A stretch of 64,000 nt of DNA from Hevea brasiliensis (GCF_030052815.1 NC_079493.1:56153191-56217190); one strand, 5' to 3'. Counted from the first letter of the stretch, positions 48,240-59,178 are shown. The notes: generated by a model not told the origin, from the sequence alone. A program made the numbers and translations.

Positions 48240-49032
48240 AGGATTTCATCCAAGGTCCAATTACTAGAGCTAGAGCTAAATCACTTCAGAATTTAATTTG
48301 TGAAATCATAAGGAGCAAGGATTATAAGCTGGAATAGCATGAAGAAAAATATAAAGGATTAAATTTGGTGAAAATTATGCTTAGAAGTGACCAAGTGTCA
48401 TGTGGAGCATTAGATTACATGGAATAACCTGTGGACATGCATGCACCAAATCTAACCCATGTACATGTATCTGCTGGCACCTTTTTCAAGGAATATTCCT
48501 TGCTGTTATAACCACCTCTCTTTTGGACTTAAATGCCCTTATTTGCTGCTGTATTAAATTCACTTTTTGTTAGGAGTTTTTAGTCTTTTGATAGATTAAT
48601 TTTTGTTTGGACTTAAAGCCCCTTACAGCTGTTACTAAAGTAGGGATATTTTTGTCTTTAGCTTTGAAGCCAAGAGGCTATAAATACAAGTGTAATGAGA
48701 GGGTGGAAGACACACTTTGAATATTAATGAAAGATTGTTTCTGCTCCTTTAGTTAGTAAATTGGCTGTTGCCTTTGTTCTTGTGAAGCTCATTAACTTGC
48801 TGAGATTTCTATCTTGCAAGGTTTAATATGCATAATATTCTTGGTTTATTCATTCTCCATATGAATTAGGTCAAGAATCCCATTTCTGATATTTTCTTTG
48901 AATTACACAACAATCTGATTGTGCTGGTTCAAAGATTCAAATTCATACATCTTGATTTGGTGCTTTCTATATTGTTCATTTAATTCTTGAATGTGGGTTT
49001 TCAAGTTACCAATTACTTGAAGGTTCACATCA
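48211..49032 (+). repeat. E3 3' LTR, 822 bp
   Basis: Starts tgatgagaatcaagc and ends ggttcacatca, followed by cattt. TATA box at 48679-48686. It differs from the 5' LTR at about 15 sites. Confidence 0.95.
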
Positions 49033-49458
49033 CATTTTGTGGACATGATTCGCAACATTCTGTCCCTCAGACATCCTTATGCGGAATAGCTGCCTAAATA
49101 TCTCATACCTAGCATTCCTACTGTGCTCACTATACAACTCTTATAGGTGAAGGAGGATCTCACTCGCACTCTGCATGTTCTCATGCTGCTTCTGTAACTC
49201 ATTTCTCATGGAAGCAAGCATGTAACACTTAGCTCTCATATCATGCTCCTTCCACTTGTCCAATGTTTCATGTTCCTCTGGAGTGGCCTCTAGAGGTAAG
49301 GGACTAGGAACATTTGAGTCTATAACATATCCTATATGTTCAAGGTTCAGGACAAGTTTCAAGTTTCTTAGCTAATCAGAGAGATTAGGTCCTGTCAACC
49401 TATTGCTATCAAGTATGCTTGCAAGGATATTGGATGGTAGTGGTTGTTCTGTGCTCAT
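49033..49458 (-). pseudogene. gag: E1 copia gag, N-terminal part
   Basis: Minus-strand start at 49458 (MSTEQPLPSNILASIL). NLEHIGYVIDSNVPSPLPLE and KWKEHDMRAKCYML are open in 49141-49362, then a stop near 49141 and further decay to the E3 insertion. Same gag type as E2. Confidence 0.88.
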
Positions 49459-51236
49459 TATTATCTAAAAATTAACTGCAGAAAATAACCAGATTAATTA
49501 GTAAATGTATCAAGTAATTAACCAAAATAATTATGGTCTTTTAATCAAATTGGTCCTCCCACTAACTTAGCGAATCCTACACTTCCAAAGTAGAAAACGG
49601 AAATCCTAGTTGGATAAATTTCTAGTGGGTGATTGAATTCTTATAATTCTATTGATCATCCTCAGGTACATCCGTTATTGGAATTACAATAAACTATAAG
49701 TGAGCAACTCCTTGCCCATCACATCTCATGTGAGGTTCAATCCTTTACCTAGCCCCTAATGCTCAAAATCTCAGGTACATCCATTATTGACTTATCTTGC
49801 ATTAGTTAAGTTGATCCCATTGAGCCAGTAATTATGCAAATAATTTTAATGTCCTCAGGTACATCCAATATTGACCACCAAACCATTTACATATTTATAA
49901 CATCTCATGCTTAACAATTATTCTTAAGAAAATCTCTTAAATTAATTGCATCTTATGCAACTATTTAAAATTTCATAAAATAATTGCCCCAATGGAGGGC
50001 CCATGTTATAATTACTTTAATTATAGCATTTCCAACTTAATCATTTGTTTGGAAGATTTTATAGTCATCCTAATTACTATTAAGGTCTCACTTTGCACAT
50101 TATCCATTTAGTATGCATATATCATATAATTGCATGCATTCCCATACATCTCATGCGTTCATGGACAAGCAGTAAATATGGTGTGATCATGCACTTTCTA
50201 GGGGATTCAATTCTGAGCCACCAAGAATTGAATCAGGGCATTCCTAGGTGCATTTCATTCATTCATTTTACAAGAGTTGCCGAAGGAGTACATAATCAAC
50301 ACTTGATCTTGAATTCCTCCCACTGGTCCCACAAATGCTCTTGACGTCCTTGAACTTCTTGCAATCCAATATTACATAGTAATCCTTAACATACCAAGGC
50401 GAATTTACAAGAACTTAAATAAATGAAATTACAACCCAAAAATTATTATAAACTTAATAATACATGCCCAAAATAAATTAAAATAAATTAATTAAAAGAA
50501 ACATAAAAGTAAAAGAAATAAATCCCAAAGAAACATAAAAGAAATAAATCCAATCACATTGGTCTTTTATCCATCATGCATATCACTATTTAAAATTAAA
50601 TAAAACATAAATACTTAAATTAAATTGAATATCTCATATTCAACTTAAAAATTCAGATTTGAATATGATTCAAATAAATTTAAAAATTCAGATTTAAATC
50701 TAATTCAAATAAATTTAAAAATTCAAATTTGAATCACACTCAACCAACCTTAATAATTCAGATTTGAATCACATTCAAACAATTTTTAAAAAATCATATT
50801 TGAATCACATTCGAACAATTTTTAAAAATTCATATCTGAATATTATGCAAACAACTTTAAAAAATCATATTTAAATATGATTCAAACAACTTTAAAAATT
50901 CAGATTTGAATCACATTCAAACAACTTTTAAAATTCAAATTTGAATCATATTCAAACAATTTTTAAAATTCTGATTTGAATCAAAATTTAATTGTATGAT
51001 TGAAATTCTAATTAAACAATTTAATTAGACATAGGATGAGCTTTTAGATCATACAACAATTGTAAATTAAAAAGCCAAACCTTGAGCCACCCATGGAAGC
51101 CACAAACCTTGCGCACCATGAAGGTGTTCTCTTGCATGCCGCCACACATCCATTACAACCAGCAATGGATAAATCATCTCATGATCAAAACACACAATTA
51201 AATCATATAATAAAAAATCTAAATGGAAAATAAAGT
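49459..51236 (-). other. E1 untranslated leader
   Basis: Mirror counterpart of the E2 leader. Three copies of ctcaggtacatcc lie near 49662, 49770 and 49853, and an AT-rich array at 50640-50995. No gene seen. Confidence 0.75.
50640..50995. repeat. Tandem array of roughly 35-bp units in the E1 leader
   Basis: About ten units such as aaaattcagatttgaatcac and attcaaacaa, the reverse complement of the E2 leader array (31775-32125). Confidence 0.88.
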
Positions 51237-51250
51237 GGCTTTGATACCAA
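51237..51250 (-). other. E1 primer binding site
   Basis: Minus strand TTGGTATCAAAGCC, one change from the tRNA-Met site seen in E2, next to the LTR edge at 51252. Confidence 0.85.
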
Positions 51251-51251
51251 T

Positions 51252-53326
51252 TAAAGGAACAGAAGCATGAAAAACACAAGTTTATACCATTGAATTCAAA
51301 AATTTTCACCTAGGGTCACATGCATCATGTAAGATTTATTTTTAGCTATTTGATTTCAATGATAAACAACATATTAAAACTCTTTTAAAATGTTTTTGGA
51401 TCTGTATTTGCCATTTAAGATATTAAAATTAATCAGATTAATTTTATAACCCTAGATTAAATCAAGAACAAACACACTTACCTCTTGATGCATTGCAGTG
51501 TATTTGCGCCTTTGAGATGCATCTTCAGGACACCAAACGTTGTCTCTCTAGCTTGTCCACACCAAGAACACCTATGGCAGCCCTTGAACAGCTTCTAAAG
51601 CTTTTTCTATGAATTAAAAAATCAAGTTCTGCCTTTTAAGAGATTAAAGATGTAAACAGGATACTAGAAACAATTTCTAGCATTTTTAATTCAAGAGATT
51701 GATGGCTAATCTCTTTGAATTGATGAGAGATAAAGAAGAAGAGAAGGGAGAAACTTGGGTGGCGGCACCAAGGATGAGGAGCTACTGGTTATATTATTTT
51801 TAATTCATAACAATACTTATATAGCTAGGTCAACACATTAAACCCTTGCCACTTGTCACCCTCTGATTGGTTCTAGGTTTAGTTAACCCAATCACATTGT
51901 GCCAAGTGTCAAGCCTATATTTAATCTTAATTTTAATCATCTTACATGATTAAAAGACATTTAGCAAGATTATGTGTAATGCCATGTGTCACCATCTCAT
52001 GGTGCCACATGTCACCCTATGAAAAGACCAAAATGCCTCTGTGTCTTAATTCTGAGTTCTCAACCCAAAATAATTATTTCTTTTCTTCTAATCAATTTAT
52101 ATCAAATTAATTAATCTTTATTAATTAATTTCTCATTAATTAAATTCCTATTTAAACACTTTAAATATAAATTTAACTTATACTATACATCTAATAATCT
52201 AGATTTGGTTCCAAGTCATGCTAGGGACTTTGCAATCTAATTGCAAACCAAACCTATTTAATTAATTAATTAAACTCTTTAATTAATTAATTAAATCATA
52301 TTTAATTAAGTGATAACTTGTGCATGTGTGTGACTTACTAGGCTCATCACTAATTGGCAATGAGATATGATATCAACTCTTAATATCATCAGAACTCTTT
52401 CTTACCATAAATGATTTCTCTAAATCATTTTATGCACCTCATAGACCATGGTTAACACCTAGCATAGCATGCCATTGCCACCCAATTAGTAATAAGGTTT
52501 ACCTTAAATGAACCTATAATCATATGTTACCATGCACTAGAATGTCTCTGTTACAAAATCCCAACTCAAACTGGAGTCATGGTTTATGTCAAACTCCATT
52601 TGCTATGAATATTATGTTTTCTTTTAATTTCAGTTCTTGATTAAAAAGATTTTCTCATCAGAAACTCTTTTCTGATTAAATCTATCTGTCCTGGCCAGGA
52701 ACTTGAAACATCAACAACAATTAAATTAACATAGGATTTTATCTCTATTTACTTAGAGGAACAGATTCCATCTTGATCAACACCTACCTCCATATGCCCA
52801 TATACCCATACACAGTACAAGTATGAAAGCAGTATCAAACTCAAACTACTTATATACAAGATAACTGTGCTATCTCAGTTCTAAAGATTATATGCACTTA
52901 TATGATTTATGACAAAACATTGACAAGAGTAAACTCCATGTGGTTATCGTAAGTGTCACTGGTTCGACCTACTTATCATGTATAAGTGGCTATCATGTTT
53001 GTTATATGGCATGAGACTCACCATTCCATCTTATTTATATCTCATATAAATAACTTGGGAACAAACATAAATACAATTTTTCTGGATAAGTCATGTTCTT
53101 ATTATGAAATATCCTCGATTGTGAACCTATTTATGATACTTTGTACTACAAATACTATCACTCATATTCTTAACAACTTAAGAATAGAATTTCTAACAAA
53201 ATATCAATGGACCTTTTCTATTACACATAAATATATTATGTAAACGGAAAAGTGGAAACGTCTTTTATTAATAAAATATGTACAAGATACATACTAAATG
53301 ATATGCTCTAGGGCATACTACTAACA
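51252..53326 (-). repeat. E1 5' LTR, 2.08 kb
   Basis: Starts taaaggaacagaagca (tg changed to ta) and ends gggcatactactaaca, then agttc of A/C. A minus-strand TATA-like site is near 51818. Confidence 0.92.
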
Positions 53327-53331
53327 AGTTC

Positions 53332-53806
53332 CACCACGTCTCGGTAGCTCAAGTGCATCCGAACTCCTGGCAGACTCTTATAGCTTTCCGGGGCCTCTGC
53401 TGAGCTAAGGGACTGGAACCCACGGCCAAAGTCTTTGTCGAGCTACATAGGCTTACCCGAAGGAAGGATGATGAGTTTCTGGTTCTTTTATGCTAAGCCT
53501 AACTGCTCCCTCTTTATCGATCTCCCTTCTTTATTGAAGAATTGGAAGAACCGATTCTTTATTTTGAGGACCAAAATCCAGAACGGCTTTGAGGGTATCC
53601 CACGGAGTTGGCAACACCTGGTTGCTCCTATCCCAAAGAAGATTGCCTTAAATAAGGATGAAGACGCCATAGTGAAAGAGTTAAAATCACAGGCGTCTAC
53701 CAAAAATTCTCGTGCTTAAACGTGGTGACGGCCGAACTGAAGTATTAGATGATGCGGCTGATCACTGACGAAGAATACGAGCTTCAGCTCTCTGGCCTCG
53801 GCCCTG
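53332..53806 (+). pseudogene. Transposase_28-like gene of A/C, exon 1 second half, broken
   Basis: In mixed frames: VHPNSWQTLIAFRG, then a stop, GLEPTAKVFVELHRLTRRKDDE, and in the next frame WFFYAKPNCSLFIDLPS and LKNWKNRFFILRTK (53435-53719). The order is the same as in B. It ends at the splice-like GT at 53807. Confidence 0.78.
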
Positions 53807-53867
53807 GTACTACCCATATCTCTGGTCTCTAAATCTTAGCGAACTCATTGACTTCTTCTTTGTGTAG
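53807..53867 (+). other. 61-nt GT-AG intron in the A/C gene
   Basis: Begins gtactacc and ends ttctttgtgtag, followed by gtatggcagg. Same length, phase and position as the intron of B. Confidence 0.75.
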
Positions 53868-54853
53868 GTATGGCAGGCGACGATGCTTCTAAGGAAAGCC
53901 CCAAGCAAAAAAGGGAGGTCTCTAGAAAAGTGCAGGCGATGAAGTGGGCCACCATTGCTGATATTCAGACCCCTCGTCGTGAATTAGCAGAGATACCAAG
54001 CTCTCCTCCCTGATCTCAGGAGCAACCGATCCCTGAGGTAAAGGTCTTTGCTCCTGCACCTCAGTAAATCGAGCTTCCACCTCCCCCTCCTCCTTCGATC
54101 TCTTCCAATGTGGAAGGGGAGTCTTCCAGTCCTACGGTCAAGACACTTTCCCGGGGTGCTCAACTCCTAATCCAATCGCTAGAAAGGCAATCACTAGAAA
54201 GGAACCGCTCCACTAGAGGGAATCCCAGCCTGGCCAAAGTCATGGGAGCTTTCATTTGCTTCCAAAAAGATCAGAACAAGTTGGCAGAGGAGAGCCTTGA
54301 TGATATCTTAGCTCAGACAATGAGCTTAGGCTTAGAGGCCATTGCAAACCAGCCCATACTCAGAGAGAAAGCCCATGCCTTAAAGAAAGAGATCTTTAAG
54401 GTGGTCTAAAATGCCTCCGCTGCACAAGCTCAGCTCTCCTCTGCTAATCACTACATTGCCAGAATGGAAGACCGGATGAAGCATTATGAGAAGAGGATAG
54501 TGGAGGTGGAATGAGAACTTGAAGACTCTCGAGTTGGTTGGTCTGCTGATCTCACTCGTTATGCTGAAGACCTTAGGGCGAAGGAGGAAGAGCTTCGAGC
54601 CAAGGATGAGGAGCTCCAAGCTAAGGAAGAGGAGAGCACCACAAAGGAGGCCGGGGCTTATGTGAACGCCCATAATGACCTTCTGGCTGAGCTAAGGAAG
54701 CGGTATCCTGAAGAGGACTTCTCCTGGATGAATGAGCTCGCCCCAGATGCCAAAGAGGAGAGCGACGAGGAGCTAGAGAGAGAGAGAGAGGGAGAGAATT
54801 AGAGGGAGGATGTATCTAGGGAACAGGCTAGGGGAGACCCTCCAGCCGAATGA
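53868..54853 (+). pseudogene. Transposase_28-like gene of A/C, exon 2, broken
   Basis: MAGDDASKESPKQKRE, a proline-rich linker, then GAQLLIQSLERQ, ILREKAHALKKEI, a coiled-coil stretch with tandem charged heptads (AKEEELRAKDEELQAKEEE, 54575-54635) and an acidic tail. Several stops (for example near 54012, 54064 and 54407) break it. It ends PPAE-stop at 54851-54853 like B. Confidence 0.75.
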
Positions 54854-55386
54854 CTTGTAAATTTTATTTTAAAATGCAATGAAGTCCTTTTTGTTCAATT
54901 TCTTGATGAGATCGGAGAATGTCCAAATTGTATGAGTACCTAATTGCTTTGAACGTGTTGGACAGTAAACTTAAAAACAACCATTAACCTAAGTATAAAA
55001 GATCAAAAAAACAGTATACATAAGCTTGAGATCGGACTAAGCCACGACCAAGCACCGGATAAGACTTTAAAACATTGGAATTGGAAAGTTTAGACATTGA
55101 TTTGAATTCTAAAGATCGGGATCGTCATTAGACCGGATAAAGACTTTAACTTCACTTTAATTCCTGGGGCATTCAAGTTAGAACCGAATCTTGACATTAG
55201 CCAAATGAAGTTCCATAATATTTGTAAGAAGAGATCGGAAAACTATGAACTAAGAATGGAATCGATTTATTTCATGGTCGAGCAATCGGTGAGTTCGGAA
55301 AAGTCATTTATGATCAAAAGACATCAGCTGAGAGCGGCTTTAAAGTCCCATGACTTTGGTGATTGGCCAAAATATGGTGTCAACAT
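54854..55386 (+). other. A/C 3' part to its terminus
   Basis: Counterpart of 28766-29318 in B, with scattered gatcgg motifs. A 61-codon ORF (55205-55390) has no recognisable homology and is not called. Confidence 0.55.
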
Positions 55387-55888
55387 GTGATATCATTTAT
55401 TTTTAATGGACATTGAGGTCAAAAGGCAACCCTAGGTGTCAAATAACTAAAATGCCCCTCTTCGGGTTGTATTCCCGATTTTTTGGTAACATCGATTTTT
55501 GTTTATTTCTTGATTTTTCATTTTTCTTTGTACTAATTTATTAATTTTTATTTGATATTTCTAGTGTCAATTACATTTCAATAAACCTTTAATTATGTCT
55601 TGAAATTTAATTCCGAGGGTTCCCTATAGTCCTGGGGTCGGCAATTGCCTTCGCCGGATCTTTCCAGTGTGGTCACCCATCGTTACGGTGCTGGCTCGTT
55701 TAACCTAGTTTCATTTTCTTTCTTTTATTTTTCTTTAATTTCTCTTATATTTTATTTTTATTTAGTTCATCATCATATGTCTATTCACTATCACTGAAGT
55801 GTAGTTTCAGACATCCTGACTTGCCCGGACTGACATTAGGTCACTGGAGCAACAGAACATACAGAATACGTACAGGGAGGATGTTACA
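55387..55888 (-). repeat. E5 3' LTR, inner 0.5 kb only
   Basis: Aligns with the right ends of the other Tekay-like LTRs (atcatttatttttaatgg, ggtcaaaaggcaac, acccatcgttacgg) and ends ggaggatgttaca. It begins at the A/C terminus. Confidence 0.85.
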
Positions 55889-55905
55889 ACTCTTCCCCTC
55901 TAAAT
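55889..55905 (-). other. E5 polypurine tract
   Basis: Minus strand ATTTAGAGGGGAAGAGT beside the LTR start TGTAACATCC. Confidence 0.8.
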
Positions 55906-55942
55906 AAAAATTTTGTTCTCGAAATTTACCTGATGTGAAAAG

Positions 55943-56119
55943 CTAAGGGAATTGTTGCCTCATTGTCTCCTCGCTCTTCCATGTTGCCTCTTCCGTGTTG
56001 TGATGCCTCCATAGGATTTTCACTAATGGAATTGTCTTGTTTTTGAGCTCTTTTACCTCTCATGCCAAGATTTTAATTGGTTCTTCTTCATATGTCAGGT
56101 TAGGTTGTACAACAATTTC
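55943..56119 (-). pseudogene. E5 chromodomain remnant
   Basis: After the integrase end SDPSHVISA-stop, the same minus frame reads NLTYEEEPIKILA, stop, EVKELKNKTIPLVKILWR, then NTEEATWKSEETMRQQFP-stop. The pattern of an aromatic Y, K-LVK-LW and E-ATWE is a chromodomain of the chromovirus type, which in this group is thought to guide integration to certain chromatin. Two in-frame stops cut it off from integrase. Confidence 0.8.
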
Positions 56120-57400
56120 TTATGCTGAGATGACATGTGAAGGATCTGATCTATATCTTTTGAGCATCGAGACATGGAACACATTGTGTATCTTGTCCAG
56201 CTCAGGTGGTAAGGCTAATTTGTAGGCTACTGGTCCCACACGTCCAATAACTTCATATGGGCCAATGAACCTAAGGCTTAATTTTCCCTTTTTCCTGAAT
56301 CTCAACACTGTCTTCCACAGTGATACTTTGAGAAATACCATTTCGCCAACTTCATACTTAATGTCCTTTCTTTTCAAGTCAGTATAAGATTTCTGTTTGT
56401 CCAAGGCAACTTTCAAATTTACCTTTATCAGTTTCACCTTTTCCTCTGTCTGTTTTACCAGGTCTGGTCCCACTAGCTTATCTTCACCCAATTCAGTCCA
56501 ACATACAAGCGTTCTACATTTTCTCCCATACAGTGCTTCATAAGGTGTCATTTGTATCCTAGCTTTATAGCTATTGTTGTATGCAAATTCTGCCAGTGGA
56601 AGGTATCTGTCCCAGCTTCCCTCAAACTCAATAACACAACTCCTCAGTATATCCTTGAGGACCTATCACATATGTTTGATTATTATTATCATTATCAGTT
56701 CAATTTATTGTTTGCAATAACTCATTGAGTTTCAAAATTTACCTGGATTATTCTTTCTAGCTGTCCATCCATCTCAGGATGAAAAGCCATACTAAAATGG
56801 AGTTGTGTGCCCAAGGATTCTTATAATTTCTTGCAAAATCTAGATGTAAACCTTGGGTCTCTATCAGATATAATGAAAATTAGAATTCCATGTAGTCTAA
56901 CTATCTCACTAATATACAATTCTGCTAGCTTTTCCTGTGAGTAGTCAGTTTTGACTGGCAAAAAATGTGCTGATTTGGTCAACCTATCCACAATCACCCA
57001 TACTGCATCATACTTCTTCTGAGTGAGAGGTTGACCATTGACAAAGTCCATAGTGACTCGGTCCCATTTCCATTCAGGTATGTTTATAGGCTGTAACAAA
57101 CCTGATGGAACTTGATGTTTTGCTTTGACTTGCTGACATGTCAAGCATCTAGTTACATAGCCAGCTATGTCCTTCTTCATATCCGGCCACCAAATCGAAG
57201 TTTTAGATCATGGTACATTTTTGTACTTCCTGGTTGCATAGCATACACACTGTTATGTGCTTCTCTCAGGATACTGGTTTTCAACTCTTTGTTATTTGGT
57301 ACACATACTCTTTTTTTATAGTACAGGCACCCATTTTCTTTCACTTCATATTCAGTTTCCTTTCCCTCAGTGATTTTGCCCATAACAACCATTAATCTCT
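56120..57400 (-). pseudogene. pol: E5 integrase with intron-like insert
   Basis: Reads from 57392: LYYKKRVCVPNN, H2C2 zinc region ([31 protein letters not shown]), DDE core ([25 protein letters not shown], and further down EMDGQLERIIQ), then after an 80-nt insert VLKDILRSCVIEFEGSWD, MTPYEALYGRKCRT and the C-terminal SLRFIGPYEVIGRVGPVAY. It is split by stops and small frame changes. The insert (56663-56742) is listed separately. Confidence 0.88.
56663..56742 (-). other. 80-nt GT-AG intron-like insert in E5 integrase
   Basis: On the minus strand it begins GTAAATTTTGAA and ends ATATGTGATAG, is very AT-rich and contains a CTGATAAT stretch like a plant branch site. The flanking codons are CAG (Gln) and GTC (Val) of the conserved IIQ-VLKDILRSC run; removing it leaves the integrase frame uninterrupted. 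Whether it is spliced is unknown. Confidence 0.65.
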
Positions 57401-58700
57401 AATCTGTCTTCCGCCCATCCTATATCTGTTATAACAGATTCGGCTTCACTTGCAACTCAACCAAAATAACTCCGTCATGAGTTAAGGATAGTTAGGCATT
57501 CAGAGATCTTAATGCTACAATAGATTTTCTACTTAAGGCATCAGCGACTACATTTGCCTTCCCAGGGTGGTAGTCAATCACACAATCATAATCTTTCAGG
57601 AATTCAACCCATCGCCTCTATCTCAAATTAAGTTCCTTCTGAGTTGGCAGATACTTCAGACTCTTATGGTCTGTGTATATGTAGCATTTTTCTCCATATA
57701 AGTAATGCCTCCATATCTTCAATGCGAAGATAATTACTGCTAACTCCAAATCATGAGTAGGATAATTCTTTTCATGTGGCCTTAACTGCCTGGAAGCATA
57801 TACGACCACTTTTCCTTCTTGCATGAGTACACACCCTAACCCATTATGTGAGGCATTACTGTAGACTACAAAGTCTTTTCCAGACATTGGTTGTGTTAAC
57901 ACTGGTGCCTCTGTTAACATAGCCTTTAGCCTCTTAAAACTTGCTTGACACTTGTCATTCTAGTCAAATTTCATATTCTTGTGTAGTAATTTGGTCATTA
58001 GAGCAGCTATCAGGGAAAATCCTTTTACAAATCTTTTATAATATCCAGTTAACCCCAAGAAACTTTTGATCTCAGTTGTATTTCTGGGAGGCTTCCATTC
58101 CATCACTGCTTCAATCTTCTTGGGATCCACTCTAATCCCTTCAGCTGATACTATATGTCCTTTGAATGCAATCTCATTCAACTAGAACTCACACTTGGAC
58201 AATTTAGCATACAGTTTCTTCTCTTTTAGAGTCTACAGAACAATTCTTAAATGCTCATCATGTTCTACTTTATCCTTGGAATACACCAGGATGTCATTAA
58301 TGAAGACCACTATGAACCGATCTAAGTATGGATGGAAGATACGGCTCATAAGGTCCATGAATGCCACAAGAGCATTTGTTAACCCAAATGGCATCCCCAA
58401 GAATTCATAATGCCTATACCGAGTTCTGAATGCAGTCTTAGGCACATCTGCATCCTTAACCCTTAGGTGATGATACCCTGATCTATGATCAATCTCAGAA
58501 AACACATCGGCTCCCTTCAACTGATCAAACATATCATCAATTCTAGGTAATGGATACTTGTTCTTCGCTGTTACTTTGTTCAATTGCTGGTAATCAACAC
58601 ATAACCTTAGTGTCCCATCTTTCTTTTTTACAAACAATATTGAAGCTCCCCACGGTGAGACACTGAAGCATATGAACCCCTTGTCTAATAATTCTTGCAG
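57401..58700 (-). pseudogene. pol: E5 reverse transcriptase and RNase H
   Basis: RT in 58233-58637 ([45 protein letters not shown]) carries a changed active site FINDILVY where F/YxDD is expected, so one catalytic Asp is replaced by Asn. Thumb region at 57960-58181 ([30 protein letters not shown]). RNase H at 57618-57920 ([37 protein letters not shown]) also has Asn for the first Asp (YSNAS for YSDAS). Two catalytic residues are therefore lost besides the stops. Confidence 0.88.
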
Positions 58701-59178
58701 CTAGATTTTTAACTCTTTTAATTCAATAGGTGCCATCCTATACGGAGCAATTGAAATAGGAGCTGTACCCAGCATAATCTCAATAGCAAATTCAACTTCC
58801 CTTTCTGGAATCAAACTAGGCAATTCCTCAAGAAATACTTCAGAGAAGTCCCTTACTATGGGTATGTCAGACAAGTCAAGTTTACCCTGCCTAGTGTCAA
58901 CCACATGTGCCAGATAAGCTTCACACCCTTTTCTCATCCATCTCCTTGCAACTGTAGCTGAGATGACATTAGACAAGAAATCTGTCCTTTCACCCACAAC
59001 TGTTATTTCTTCATTCTCAGCAGTTTTCAGAGAGATTCTCTTCGATTTACAATCTACCATTGCATGATGATGGGATAACCAGTCCATTCCCAAAATCATG
59101 TCAAACTCATAGAAAGGCATTTCGATTAAGTCTGCCGAGAACTCTTTCCTTTGAATCTTCAATGGACAGCCCCTATAT
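58701..59178 (-). pseudogene. pol: E5 protease, cut at its N-terminal side
   Basis: Contains FDMILGMDWLSHHHAMVDC, the conserved second half of the Ty3/gypsy protease region, and the linker to RT (VRDFSEVFLEELPSLIPERE, IAPYRMAPIELKELK). The catalytic D-S/T-G end lies upstream and is missing, because the sequence meets an LTR edge at 59179. Confidence 0.85.

Larger units (their letters stand above)
41185..49032 (+). mobile_element. E3: young Ty3/gypsy chromovirus, nearly intact
   Basis: LTRs of 822 bp at both ends, target duplication cattt (41180-41184 and 49033-49037), primer site, gag-pol and polypurine tract all in place. Gag ([21 protein letters not shown]) and an integrase tail that runs into the 3' LTR (GPITRARAK) suggest the CRM/Reina side of the chromoviruses; the clade call is tentative. 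Lesions: a frame change near 43890, one TGG to TAG at 46842 and a frame change near 48125. I counted about 15 LTR differences (about 2%), the youngest datable insertion here. Confidence 0.95.
18808..53326 (-). mobile_element. E1: Ty1/copia element swollen by nested insertions
   Basis: LTRs at 18808-20915 and 51252-53326 flank copia gag, integrase, RT and RNase H read on the minus strand. Target duplication is agttc (18803-18807 and 53327-53331), inside the Transposase_28-like gene of A/C. Subtracting B, E2 and E3 leaves about 9.5 kb, the same as E2. The gag type and 2.1 kb LTRs suggest the Angela/Tork group (tentative). A protease is missing between the zinc knuckle and integrase. Many stops make it non-functional. 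In about 345 bp of LTR I counted some 20 differences, roughly 6%. Confidence 0.92.
53327..55386 (+). mobile_element. Element C, the second half of A/C
   Basis: Begins with agttc, the target duplication shared with 18803-18807, and continues the Transposase_28-like gene exactly where A stopped. It ends ggccaaaatatggtgtcaaca, the same terminus as B. After it comes the inner part of a minus-strand Tekay-like LTR. Confidence 0.9.
55387..59178 (-). mobile_element. E5: Tekay-type chromovirus remnant
   Basis: Minus-strand order from 59178 downward: protease, RT, RNase H, integrase, chromodomain, polypurine tract, LTR. The chromodomain identifies a chromovirus, and the integrase style fits Tekay/Del. 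Gag and leader are absent because an LTR edge (59179) abuts the protease. The 3' LTR is reduced to its last 0.5 kb by A/C. Many stops; not functional. Confidence 0.88.

Noticed and set aside
59174..59178. tatat as a proven target duplication for the LTR at 59179
   Set aside because: The other end of that LTR is lost at about 61610, so there is no second copy to compare.
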